The translations under genes and the position numbers were made by a program. DNA of 64,000 bases from Frankia casuarinae (GTDB lineage: Bacteria > Actinomycetota > Actinomycetes > Frankiales > Frankiaceae), in NCBI RefSeq assembly GCF_000013345.1, contig NC_007777.1, positions 5,369,629 through 5,433,628 on the forward strand. The letters are read 5' to 3'. The notes under the pieces are model-generated. The model was not told where the DNA came from. It ran no database searches and saw only the letters and a program-made list of their open reading frames with translations. Positions 9,606 to 18,063 of the stretch are shown one piece after another (position 1 is the stretch's first letter; every line of letters begins with the position of its first letter).

Positions 9606-9619
9606 CCCGACAGCTCGGG

Positions 9620-10018
9620 GTGGGCCGGCACCGCCGCGCCCACCCCGGCACGGACGTCGCTGCCATGCTCGCCCCGCTGGGCCGGCGGCTGCTGGTCGTC
9701 GACCCGGCCGAGGTCGACGACGACCTGGTGCGCGACGTCACCGAGATCCTGACGTCGCTGTGCGCCCGGCCGCACGCAAGCCTGACACTGTCCGAACTCA
9801 CGTTCACCTGCCAGTCCTGCGGGCTGGTAGGCGACCGCGACCTGAACGCCGCGGTCAACCTGTCCAACCTCGTCGCCGCCAGTACATCGGAGACGGTAAA
9901 CGCCCGTGGAGCCGACCGTAAGACCCCGTCCGCGGGGCGGGCGGCTGGGAAACGGGAACCCGGCACGGCTCCGGCCGGTCAGACCGGGAGTGCCTCACCG
10001 CAAGGTGAGGCGGCATGA
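9620..10018 (+). pseudogene. IS607-type remnant: resolvase end joined to TnpB end
   Basis: The 132-residue frame is a chimera. Its first 50 residues (through LLVVDPAEVDDDLVRDVTEILTSLCAR) match the C-terminal catalytic part of IS607 serine resolvases (TnpA). The rest is the C-terminus of TnpB: one CxxC zinc knuckle (CQSC) followed by the RuvC-III motif DRDLNAAVNLSNL and the usual Gly/Lys/Pro-rich tail. The resolvase N-terminus and most of TnpB, including its first zinc knuckle and other RuvC motifs, are missing. An internal deletion therefore seems to have fused the 3' ends of both genes in frame. It cannot be an active transposase or nuclease. Confidence 0.75.
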
Positions 10019-10050
10019 GCGCCGCTATCGGGCGCTCTTATGCAACGGTT
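9900..10050 (+). ncRNA. Possible omega-RNA (reRNA) remnant at IS607 right end
   Basis: In IS605/IS607 elements the TnpB guide RNA overlaps the 3' end of tnpB and runs to the element end. Here the tnpB tail and the bases after its stop contain two perfect stem-loops: 9993-10010 (7-bp stem, GCAA tetraloop) and 10017-10037 (7-bp stem, 7-base loop). The position fits such an RNA; limits and expression are guesses. Confidence 0.35.
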
Positions 10051-10505
10051 ACTCCGATCCCCACGTCACTCCCCTATGTCCCCTCCCCTGTGTCCCCTCC
10101 CCTGTGTCCACGCCGCGATGTCCCGGTCCGACGCGATGCTGTGAGGGCGCGTGCTCGTCGAGTCGGCCGCGTTGTCCGGCCTCCACACACGGCCGAACAC
10201 CTGGTAGGACTGCCCCCGGGCACCGAGGAGGCGGCCCCGCCAGCACCGGGACTGGCGGATAGGAGGCCCTTCCGCGTCTGACGCGGCCCCGCCGCCCATC
10301 GGCCAGCCAGGTGGCGGTGCTCATCCAGAAGCATAACCGGCAAGATCATTATGCTCCGTCCGTCTGTGGCTACATAACGAACAACCCAGCCCCCGCCAGG
10401 TCGGGCGAAGCCCGACACTCGGGGGTCCGGGGGTCGCCCCCCGGGCAGGCATAACGGCCGATGGCGCAGCCGATCAAAGATCGGCAAGCAGCCGAAGCCG
10501 GCGCG
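10051..10505. other. Intergenic stretch between IS remnant and tRNA-Ala
   Basis: Contains a short run of three CCCCTGTGTC-like units near 10077-10112 and a perfect hairpin at 10400-10416 (7-bp stem GTCGGGC, loop GAA) about 90 bp past the 3' end of the minus-strand tRNA. The hairpin could end tRNA transcription. No gene is seen. Confidence 0.45.
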
Positions 10506-10578
10506 TGGAGACGAGGGGACTCGAACCCCTAACCCCTGCCTTGCAAAGGCAGTGCTCTGCCAATTGAGCTACGCCCCC
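10506..10578 (-). tRNA. tRNA-Ala (anticodon TGC)
   Basis: A complete 73-base cloverleaf on the minus strand: acceptor stem GGGGGCG paired with CGTCTCC (two G-U pairs), D-arm AGCTCAATTGGCAGAGC, anticodon stem-loop CTGCCTTTGCAAGGCAG with anticodon TGC, and T-arm GGGGTTCGAGTCCCC. Discriminator base A; CCA is not encoded. Confidence 0.97.
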
Positions 10579-10775
10579 CGCGGGACGCACTCCGGCCGGG
10601 ACGGAACCACCCGACGATGACCACCTCGGCGAAGCGCTTCACAAGCGTACGGCATGACGGTCTCCTCGGACGTTGGTCCGGCACGGGAACCATAGGGGGA
10701 CACCGATGCTCGGGTTGATCCGGTCTTCCGGCGATCACAGTGCCCGCCTACGACCATCGGGCCCCGCGGGCGCCC

Positions 10776-10822
10776 TGTGGATAACCGGGCCGCGACTCCC
10801 CCAATCGCCACCCTGTGGATAA
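10776..10822. promoter_or_regulatory. Two perfect DnaA-box words
   Basis: TGTGGATAA (complement TTATCCACA, the classical 9-mer) occurs at 10776-10784 and 10814-10822, both within a longer shared CCTGTGGATAACCGG. They lie just downstream of the orphan ParA gene's 3' end. DnaA binding is inferred from sequence only. Confidence 0.5.
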
Positions 10823-10895
10823 CCGGCCCGCCGACGCCGCCGTCAGCGATGGCTACGGCTACGGCCGTGCCGGCACCGGCCGCGAGGCCCGTCGG

Positions 10896-11960
10896 TCAGG
10901 ACCGGCGCAGGGTCGGATCGATGAAGGCCAGCCGCTCCCGCACCTTAACCGCGAGATCCCGGAAGTCGGAGTAGCAGCGCCGCACCGCGCTCTGCGTACC
11001 GCCGAGTGCGCCGTCTCCGGCCCGCAGCTCGAACATCGGCTTACGGGCGTCGTGCGCCAGCGGGATCAGGTTCGCGTAGTGCCCCAGGGTGGCGATCTCG
11101 AAGGAACGGTCATGCGGTCCGGGGTTCCCGCTGGTGAGCACCGAGGTCGCGAACACCTCGGGAATCCGGTCGAGCCACCGGTCGTGCGCCTTCGCCGGCC
11201 GGTCGGTCCGCGTCGGCGGCTGCATCACGATGTACCCGATCGGCATCATCAGCCCGCGCGGGGCCGAGATACGCTCGGGAATCTTCGGCAGCACCATGCC
11301 CTGCCAGGTGGAACGCCACTCCCGCAGTGTGGGGCCGAGGTTGCGCAGCCCTCGCAGCGAGAATAGGTCCGCCGTCAGTGGCATGAGCACGGTGTCGGCG
11401 GACAGCAGCGCGGCCCGGTTGATGGCCCCCAGATTGGGCCCCACGTCGATGAGCACGATCTCGGCGCCGACCGAGCGGGCACCATGGTCGATGACCCGGT
11501 GCAAAGCCGTCGTCGTACGCAGCGCCGCGATGTCCTTGCCGAGGAAGCTGTTCGGCCAGGCGGCCGACAGCCGGTCCTCGAAGACGCTCAGCTCGACGTC
11601 GCCGGGCAGCAGCCACAGACCGTCCTCGATCGTCACCGGATCGAAGAGCGTGACGTCCCCGACCCCCTCCATGATTGGCCCGATCGCCGTCGCCATCGTC
11701 CCCGTACCGGGGACGATCCGAACCGGGCGCACGTCGAGGTCGATGATGGACTTCGGCGCGGACGACGCGGTGACCTCCGGCTCCTCCCACAGCTGGGTCA
11801 GCTCGTCCTCGTCGAGGAACTGGGCGGTCAGGTTCGCCTGCGGATCGAGATCGACCGCGAGCACCCGGTGACCCATGCGCTGCAGCATGTGCGCCAGGTG
11901 GTAGGCGAGGGTCGTCTTACCGACGCCGCCCTTGTTGTTGAACAAGGCCATCGTGATCAT
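10896..11960 (-). CDS. Orphan ParA-family ATPase
   Basis: A 354-residue deviant-Walker ATPase: P-loop KGGVGKTT at residues 10-17, the ParA Asp pair in VDLDPQANLT near 40, and Walker B IVLIDVGPNLG near 170. It differs from the chromosomal ParA at 56 kb and has no parB partner nearby; genes on both sides are unrelated. Such single ParA proteins position cargo other than the origin (plasmid relics, protein clusters, polar machinery). Start may be ATG 11960 or ATG 11951; neither has a strong ribosome binding site. Two DnaA-box words lie behind its stop. Confidence 0.85.
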   Translation of the reverse strand: MITMALFNNKGGVGKTTLAYHLAHMLQRMGHRVLAVDLDPQANLTAQFLDEDELTQLWEEPEVTASSAPKSIIDLDVRPVRIVPGTGTMATAIGPIMEGVGDVTLFDPVTIEDGLWLLPGDVELSVFEDRLSAAWPNSFLGKDIAALRTTTALHRVIDHGARSVGAEIVLIDVGPNLGAINRAALLSADTVLMPLTADLFSLRGLRNLGPTLREWRSTWQGMVLPKIPERISAPRGLMMPIGYIVMQPPTRTDRPAKAHDRWLDRIPEVFATSVLTSGNPGPHDRSFEIATLGHYANLIPLAHDARKPMFELRAGDGALGGTQSAVRRCYSDFRDLAVKVRERLAFIDPTLRRS

Positions 11961-12147
11961 GAAAAGCCCCGGCCGCGATCCCCACGTCGCCCGCGCGCCG
12001 CCTCACCCCAGTTGTCCCTGTTGTCCAACACGGCAGACATTGTCGCGCTAGCCGGAAACCTCAGAAGAAGCCCGCCCCGTCGCGGGTCCCGCCGGCCCCC
12101 GACCCGGGACACCGAGCGGCCGGCCGGTCAGTCCGAGAAAGCGCCGG

Positions 12148-13002
12148 TCATTCCCAGGGGGCGAGGGTGGGCCAGTCCGGCCGGCCCGGATCCCGGCCGG
12201 CGAGCCAGCGCAGCGTCGGCCTGGTAGGCGCGTCGACGACCACGCGCCGCTGCCCGCGACCGACGGCGGTCGACGGCCGGTCCCCCGGCGCCAGCACGAC
12301 GGTGATCTCCGGGGGTACTCGGGCCGGCAGCCCGCGCAGGGTCCACTCCCATTCGGCCTGGACGTAGGCCGGGCTCAGGTCCGCCCAGCCGGGACCGCCG
12401 AGATCGGCAAGATCGAGGTCGACGAGGTGTATCTCGGTCTCCCGCCAGCGGAGGAAGACCAGATCGGCAAGGGTCGTCAGGCCATAGGTGGCGGTGTGCC
12501 CGAGACCCGTGCGCCAGACGTCGACCTGCACGCCGTCCCAGGCCCGCTCCAGCCGGGTCACCGCGGCCACCAGGTCGTCGCGGACGTGCGCGGCGGGCAG
12601 ATCGCGACCGGCGGCGATGCCGTCCTCCCGCTGCCGCGCGCCCCCGGGATACTGGGCCCGGATCCCACCGGCCCGGGCGGCTTCGACCATGCCGGTGTGA
12701 CCGTCCGCGTTGCGGGCCAGGTGGGTGAGCAGATGACCGACCGTCCAGCCCGGCAGGCCCAACGGACGGCGCACGACGACGTCGTCCAGCCGGCCGGCCA
12801 CCTCCAGCAGACGCCGATGGGCCGCCGCGCATCCGGCGAGCCGATCGTGCGGAACCACCGAGGGGAGGTAGGAGGGACCGGACGGCGGCGACGTGTCGAT
12901 GCTCGACTCCTGAGCGATGCTCACGCCCGCCCCGGGGTCGGCATCGGCTCCCGCGCCGGGAACGAGGGCGTCGGACGGTCGAGACGAGGTCGGGGTGGTC
13001 AT
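12148..13002 (-). CDS. Maleylpyruvate isomerase-like mycothiol-dependent protein
   Basis: A 284-residue protein of the MDMPI/DinB-like helical-bundle family. It has the metal- and thiol-site helix GWTVGHLLTHLARNADGHTGMVEAA (catalytic His in the HLLTHLARNAD part, about residues 95-115), further His residues in the WRETEIHLVDLDL segment, and the C-terminal MDMPI domain. Family members use mycothiol for isomerisation or conjugation; the substrate is unknown. The 50-residue Ser/Pro/Ala leader is unstructured. Mycothiol use fits the inositol-phosphate synthase and thioredoxin genes elsewhere in the window. Confidence 0.85.
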   Translation of the reverse strand: MTTPTSSRPSDALVPGAGADADPGAGVSIAQESSIDTSPPSGPSYLPSVVPHDRLAGCAAAHRRLLEVAGRLDDVVVRRPLGLPGWTVGHLLTHLARNADGHTGMVEAARAGGIRAQYPGGARQREDGIAAGRDLPAAHVRDDLVAAVTRLERAWDGVQVDVWRTGLGHTATYGLTTLADLVFLRWRETEIHLVDLDLADLGGPGWADLSPAYVQAEWEWTLRGLPARVPPEITVVLAPGDRPSTAVGRGQRRVVVDAPTRPTLRWLAGRDPGRPDWPTLAPWE

Positions 13003-13226
13003 GGTTCTACGGTGCCTCCCCACGCCACCACACGCCAGGTCAAGCCTTCTGCCAGCGTCTTTACCCGCAGATTCCTTATAGTCGGCACACTCCACGCTCG
13101 AGATCCACGCCGCGCCCGACGCTCCCTCAATGGCCGACGTAACGCGGTGGAAACAGCTCCGAGCGAAAATACCCAGAGGAAGATACGGAAAGCATGCACA
13201 CGGATACCCGACGGAAGGATGAGCGG

Positions 13227-13574
13227 ATGTTCACGACTCCTCGCTTCCTGCAGGGCATTGTCCCCTTCGAGGGCAAAGGTCTGGATGTTCCGATTTCGCT
13301 TGGCTCGTCGTTCAGCTACGTCGTCCCAGCCGGCATCACCGCCCAGCCGCTCTACTTTCGGGGCGGTAACTCGACGGACGAGCTGATCTGCCCGATCCTC
13401 CTGCGGAACGGGATTCCCATGCGCTTCTTCCCGATCGGAGCACGGGGTTCAATCCACGTGCCGCTGCGCGTCGTCGAGGATTTGGTACCGGAGACGCACA
13501 TCGAGCTGCACCTCGCCGCCCCGACCGGGCTGGTCGGCACCCTGGTCGTCGACGTGGGCCTAGTCGAGCTCTGA
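13227..13574 (+). CDS. Conserved actinobacterial protein of unknown function
   Basis: A 115-residue soluble protein that looks like a small beta-sandwich: short alternating strands (SYVVPAGITAQPLYFRGG, LICPILLRNG, MRFFPIG, HIELHLAAP). There are no catalytic motifs. ATG 13227 follows GGAAGG at a 7-base gap and is preferred over the upstream ATG 13194. The pattern resembles conserved actinobacterial proteins without a name; no function is assigned. Confidence 0.7.
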   Translation: MFTTPRFLQGIVPFEGKGLDVPISLGSSFSYVVPAGITAQPLYFRGGNSTDELICPILLRNGIPMRFFPIGARGSIHVPLRVVEDLVPETHIELHLAAPTGLVGTLVVDVGLVEL

Positions 13575-13653
13575 GGCCCTGAGCTGGAAGCTTTGACGGG
13601 CTGACACCTCGGGCACCTCGGGCCGGGGTGGCAGCCCGGCCTTGCCGCGGACC

Positions 13654-13800
13654 TCAGCGCCCGCCGGCCGGGGCGCCCGCCGCGGAGGTCGCCTCCCGCC
13701 AGAGGTCGATCTCCTCCTTGCCCCTGCCGCGGCGCCGGACGGCGGTCAGCGCGGCTCCGGCGCTCGCCAGTAGAGCCAGCACGGTCACCTTGCGAACCAT
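13654..13800 (-). CDS. DLW-39 family small protein
   Basis: A 48-residue protein: one N-terminal hydrophobic helix (VTVLALLASAGAALTAV) followed by a basic turn and the family hallmark KEEIDLWREAT. GGAG lies 6 bases before ATG 13800. In other actinobacteria this tiny single-pass protein is encoded near gyrA and tRNA-Ala close to the origin; here too a tRNA-Ala lies 3 kb away, though gyrA is not in the window. Function unknown. Confidence 0.85.
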   Translation of the reverse strand: MVRKVTVLALLASAGAALTAVRRRGRGKEEIDLWREATSAAGAPAGGR

Positions 13801-13901
13801 CTCGTCTCCTTCGTAGGCCACCTTCACCCAACGGTATCCCGCCCGCCGGCACCGTGGTCGGACCGGGTCGCATCGTCCTGATCAACGTCACTGCGAACCG
13901 A

Positions 13902-14741
13902 TCAACGCCGCAGCAGGCCACGCAGCCGGGATCGGGCCGGCCAGGACGGCGGGGGTCCCGACACCGCATAGGCCGGGAACACCCGCCCGGCCACGTCGAC
14001 CAGCATCGCCACGTCGATGGGCCGAAGCACGACCCCGGCGGAGAGCACGTAGTCGGCCACCCCGGTGGTGGGCAGCAACAGCACGCCCTCGACGAGGGCC
14101 AAGCCGGCGGGAAGATCCGCGCGGGCGAAGGCTACGACCGGCTGGACCTCCAGCTGCCAGCCCGCCGGCAGTTCCGCGAGGAGCTGCGCGGTGGCCTCCT
14201 CGCCCATCCACGCGACCAGCCCCAGCATCGCCCGCAATGGAACCTTGCCGGCCCAGACCCCGGCGGTGTTCTGGCGGATCGGTCCCGGATGGGCGTCGGT
14301 CTCGATCACCCAGGCCCCGGATGGCCCGATGACGAGATGGTCGATATTGCCGGCCGAGTCGGCCAGCGCACGGTCGTGCAGGACGGTGTAGCCGGCCCGG
14401 GCCAGACGGTCCAACGCCCGTGCGGTGCTGCGTTCGGCCTCCGCGTCCTCGCGCCAGGCCTCGATCTCCGGCGGGGACCGGAGAAACCGGGTCGCCGCGA
14501 CGAGGACCACCACGACGGCCGAGATGATCGCGAGCTGCACGGCCACGAGCGCGGGCAGCCCGGCCAGGAGGATGACCACGGCGACGACGAGGGTGACGGC
14601 ACCCGCCGTGGCCCCGGCGACGGCCATCGCCCGCCGTTTATGATCGCTGCGCTCGGCGACGTAGAGCTGCTTGCGCCGCAGGTACTCGGCCATGGCCGAA
14701 CGTCCCGCTGACTGCCGATCGGACACGTCCGCGGTCACCAC
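13902..14741 (-). CDS. Membrane-anchored NERD-domain protein, catalytic Lys missing
   Basis: A 279-residue protein with two adjacent membrane helices (about residues 40-85) and a cytosolic NERD nuclease-related domain (about 100-215). The motif line reads GNIDHLVIGPSGAWVIETDA: the Asp and Glu of the nuclease core are present, but the Lys expected two residues after the Glu is Asp. Nuclease activity is therefore doubtful. Start GTG 14741 (or GTG 14738) lies very close to a GGGAGG; ATG 14693 is an alternative. It diverges from the ergothioneine operon. Confidence 0.8.
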   Translation of the reverse strand: MVTADVSDRQSAGRSAMAEYLRRKQLYVAERSDHKRRAMAVAGATAGAVTLVVAVVILLAGLPALVAVQLAIISAVVVVLVAATRFLRSPPEIEAWREDAEAERSTARALDRLARAGYTVLHDRALADSAGNIDHLVIGPSGAWVIETDAHPGPIRQNTAGVWAGKVPLRAMLGLVAWMGEEATAQLLAELPAGWQLEVQPVVAFARADLPAGLALVEGVLLLPTTGVADYVLSAGVVLRPIDVAMLVDVAGRVFPAYAVSGPPPSWPARSRLRGLLRR

Positions 14742-15079
14742 CTCCCGGCGCCGTCACGACGCCGTTGCGCTCGGCGTTGTCTCCGGGTCCGGAACCGGCT
14801 CCGCCGTCAGCCAATCACGGCGCGCTGCCGACTCCCGGTCCGTCCCGGTCCGTCCCGGCCACCATTCCATCGAATACACAACAGCGACAGGGTCAAGGGC
14901 GTGGAATATGCGAGGGAGAAGAACGTTGGAAACACATCTATACCACCCATCGGCGAGACGGCCGAGGCGACACCGGGTACGGCGGCCGGGTAGGGGGCCG
15001 GCGGCGCAGGGGAGAACCCACCGGAGGCCGCCGTCGGGCGCGGTGTCGAACAGTTGCAGTGCCGGAGAGGAGCCACAGG
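14742..15079. other. Intergenic region upstream of egtA
   Basis: 338 bp between divergent genes. It should contain the egt operon promoter; an AT-richer patch near 14870-14950 is the likeliest place. No recognised operator was found. Confidence 0.45.
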
Positions 15080-16588
15080 ATGCCACGCCACGTGACACCC
15101 GAGGGGATCCGGAATGACGAGCCGCAGCCACCACACCCTCACTCACAGCCGCAGCGGCGGGCGATCGACACCGACCAGGTATGGGCCTTCGCGGCCGGCT
15201 GCGTCACGCCGGTCCACGGGACAGGCGATGAGGCGGCCTACGGGAACGACCGCGGGAACGACCGCAAGGGCATCCGGGGGAACGACCGCAAGGACACCCG
15301 GGGAAACGGTGGCCCGACGGTACCGGGAGGATGCGTCGGCATCGAGACGGAGTGGCTGATCGTCGACACGCAGGCAGTCCACTGTCTGATCCCGCCGGCC
15401 CGCACGCTGGCGTCCCTCGCCCGGATTCCCGGGACCACCCCGGGTCCCGGCGGGCCGGTCCTGCCCGGGGGCAGCCGCATCACCTTCGAGCCCGGCGGCC
15501 AACTGGAGCTGTCCGGGCCGCCGGCCGAGCTCACCGCGGCCGTGCGGGCGAGCTCCGCCGATCTGAACCTGGTCCGCTCCGCCCTGGCGGTCGACGGCCT
15601 GGCCCTCGTCGGCATGGGGGTCGATCCCCTGCGCGTCGGGATGCGGCAGACCACCGCGTCCCGATACGCGGCGATGGAGGAGCATTTCCGGACCGGGGGC
15701 GGGGCGTCCGGCACGGTGATGATGTACTCGACCGCCTCCGTCCAGGTCAACCTGGACCTCGGCGGCTCGCCTGCCGAGGCGGCGCGGCGGTTCCAACTCG
15801 TCCACGCTCTCGGCCCGGTCCTCACCGCCCTGTTCGCCGCCTCACCCGCGTACGCCGGCCGCCGGACCGGATGGCGGTCGACCCGCCAGGCGGTGTGGGA
15901 CGGCATCGACGCGAGCCGAACCCGGCCCGTCGCGGCCGCTCTCACGGCCCCGGGGTCCGGGGACACCGAGCCCGATCTCGTCGACCTGTGGGCGCGGTAC
16001 CTGCTCGACGCCAAGCTGATGATGGTCGAGAATCCCGCCAGGGCCGGCAACCCCGAAGACGATCATCATTTCGTCCCGGTCCGGGACGACTCAACCTTCG
16101 GGGACTGGCTCGCCGGCCGCGGCCCGGTCACCCGTCCCCCGACCCGCGAGGATCTCTCCTACCATGCGACCACGGTGTTCCCCCCGGTCCGACCGCGTGG
16201 CTGGTGGGAACTGCGCTACCTCGACGCGCAACCGGGTGACGGCTGGCAGGCTGCCGTCGCGATGCCGACGGTACTGCTTGACGACCCGGTCGCCGCGGAC
16301 GGAGCGTTCGAGGCGTGCCTGGCCGTCGCGCATCGCTGGCCGGCCGCGGCGATGCTCGGCATGGCCGACGAGCCCCTGCGACGCGCGGCGGTGCGCTGCG
16401 TCGACCTGGCCGTGAGCGCCCTGCGCCGCGGCGGCGCGACCGATCTCGCCGAGACGGTCGAGTCGTTCGCCGGGCGCTACCTCGACCGCGGCCGATGTCC
16501 GGCCGACGAACTGACCGAACGACTTCTCGCGATCGGCCCGGCCGGTCTGCTGCGTGAGGAGGCCCACCGGTGCGTCTCACTCGTCTGA
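15080..16588 (+). CDS. egtA: Ergothioneine biosynthesis glutamate-cysteine ligase EgtA
   Basis: Makes gamma-glutamylcysteine, the sulfur donor for EgtB. The 502-residue protein belongs to the GCS2 ligase family: the start of the ATP-grasp-like fold is CVGIETEWLIVD near residue 90, followed by FEPGGQLELSGPP near 140 and MMYSTASVQVNLDLG near 215. ATG 15080 follows a GGAGAGGAG site. It is first in an egtA-egtB-egtC-egtD operon and overlaps egtB by 19 bases. Between the N-terminus and the catalytic core lies a repeat-rich insert (GNDRG/GNDRK units, about residues 54-78) not expected in the family. Confidence 0.9.
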   Translation: MPRHVTPEGIRNDEPQPPHPHSQPQRRAIDTDQVWAFAAGCVTPVHGTGDEAAYGNDRGNDRKGIRGNDRKDTRGNGGPTVPGGCVGIETEWLIVDTQAVHCLIPPARTLASLARIPGTTPGPGGPVLPGGSRITFEPGGQLELSGPPAELTAAVRASSADLNLVRSALAVDGLALVGMGVDPLRVGMRQTTASRYAAMEEHFRTGGGASGTVMMYSTASVQVNLDLGGSPAEAARRFQLVHALGPVLTALFAASPAYAGRRTGWRSTRQAVWDGIDASRTRPVAAALTAPGSGDTEPDLVDLWARYLLDAKLMMVENPARAGNPEDDHHFVPVRDDSTFGDWLAGRGPVTRPPTREDLSYHATTVFPPVRPRGWWELRYLDAQPGDGWQAAVAMPTVLLDDPVAADGAFEACLAVAHRWPAAAMLGMADEPLRRAAVRCVDLAVSALRRGGATDLAETVESFAGRYLDRGRCPADELTERLLAIGPAGLLREEAHRCVSLV

Positions 16589-18033
16589 CCCGGTCCCCGG
16601 CATCCCTGGCATCCCCAGCCGCCCCGGCCGACCGGGAGACCGCCGCCGACCAGGATGCGAAGCCGATCCGGGAGGCGAAGCCGATCACCGCCGACACCGT
16701 CGCCGACGCCCTGCGGACCGCACGCCAGCGTTCACTCACGTACACCGACATCGCCGCGGAGGATCTCCTCCGCCAGCACTCGCCGCTGATGTCCCCGCTG
16801 GTCTGGGACCTCGCCCACGTCGGCAACTACGAGGATCTCTGGCTGGTGCGCGCGCTGGCCGGCGGCACCGGGACGCGGCCGGGGCTCGACGACATCTACG
16901 ACGCGTTCCGGCACAGCCGCGCGAGCCGCAGCCGGCTGGCCCTGCTCGGCCCCGCCGAGACCAGGGCGTACCTGCACGAGGTCCGCGGCCGCACTCTCGA
17001 CCTCCTCGACCGGTTCGGACCCGACCGGTTCGGACCGATGGCTGGCGCCGGCGCGGAAACCGCTGCCGTACCGGAGCGGGAACGACTGCTCGCCGACGGC
17101 TTCGTCTACGGCATGGTCGTGCAGCACGAGCACATGCACGACGAAACGATGCTCGCCACGCACCAGCTCCGCCAGGGACCGCCGGTACTTGCTCCCGGCG
17201 CGGCGCCACCGCCCGGCCGCCGGGTGCCGCGGCCGGAGGTCCTCGTGCCGGGCGGCGAGTTCACCCTCGGCACCAGTATCCATCCCTGGGCCTTCGACAA
17301 CGAGGATCCCGCCCACCGCGTCCACCTCCCCGCGTTCTGGATCGACACCCTCCCCGTCTCCAACCGGGCGCAGATCGCCTTCATCGACGCCGGCGGATAC
17401 GACGACGAGCGGCTCTGGTCGGCGGCGGGATGGGAATGGCGCCAGACGGAGGGCCTGAGCGCGCCCGCGTTCTGGTGGCGCGAGGGCGGCACCTGGCTGC
17501 GCCGCCGGTTCGGCCGGGTCGAGCCGGTTCCCCTCGACGAGCCGGTCCAGCACGTGTGCTGGTACGAGGCCGAGGCGCATGCCCGCTGGGCCGGCAGGCG
17601 GCTACCGACCGAGGCCGAGTGGGAGAAGGCCGCCGCCTACGACCCGGTCACCGGACGTTCACGGCGGTATCCGTGGGGGGACACCGATCCGACTCCGGAG
17701 CGTGCCAATCTGGGCAACTGGACGAGCGGCCCGGCCCCGCTGGGGGCCTATCCCGCGGGCGCGAGTCCCTGCGGAGCCGAACAGATGATCGGGGACGTCT
17801 GGGAATGGACGGCGAGCGGGTTCACGCCGTACCCGGGCTTCGTGTCTTACCCCTACCGGGAGTACAGCGAGGTCTTCTTTCCGAAGGCCGGGCGGGAGTC
17901 GTCCTTCCGCGTCCTGCGCGGAGGCAGCTGGGCGACGGACGCCGTCGCCGTCCGCGCCACGTTCCGGAACTGGGACTACCCGATCCGCCGGCAGATCTTC
18001 GCCGGATTCCGGCTGGCCCGCGACGCCGGGTGA
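16570..18033 (+). CDS. egtB: Hercynine oxygenase EgtB
   Basis: Non-haem iron sulfoxide synthase joining hercynine and gamma-glutamylcysteine in ergothioneine synthesis; 487 residues. The N-terminal DinB-like domain holds the iron ligands: His in DLAHVGNYEDLW near residue 80 and the HxxxH pair in VQHEHMHDET near 180. The C-terminal half is a formylglycine-enzyme-like domain (PGGEFTLGT, GDVWEWTAS, LRGGSWATD, AGFRLARD). The GTG start lies inside the end of egtA, with GAGGAGG 7 bases ahead, so translation is coupled. EgtC follows after 30 bp. Confidence 0.92.
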   Translation: MRLTRLTRSPASLASPAAPADRETAADQDAKPIREAKPITADTVADALRTARQRSLTYTDIAAEDLLRQHSPLMSPLVWDLAHVGNYEDLWLVRALAGGTGTRPGLDDIYDAFRHSRASRSRLALLGPAETRAYLHEVRGRTLDLLDRFGPDRFGPMAGAGAETAAVPERERLLADGFVYGMVVQHEHMHDETMLATHQLRQGPPVLAPGAAPPPGRRVPRPEVLVPGGEFTLGTSIHPWAFDNEDPAHRVHLPAFWIDTLPVSNRAQIAFIDAGGYDDERLWSAAGWEWRQTEGLSAPAFWWREGGTWLRRRFGRVEPVPLDEPVQHVCWYEAEAHARWAGRRLPTEAEWEKAAAYDPVTGRSRRYPWGDTDPTPERANLGNWTSGPAPLGAYPAGASPCGAEQMIGDVWEWTASGFTPYPGFVSYPYREYSEVFFPKAGRESSFRVLRGGSWATDAVAVRATFRNWDYPIRRQIFAGFRLARDAG

Positions 18034-18063
18034 CGAACGAGCACGCGTGCGAAGGAGACCTCG

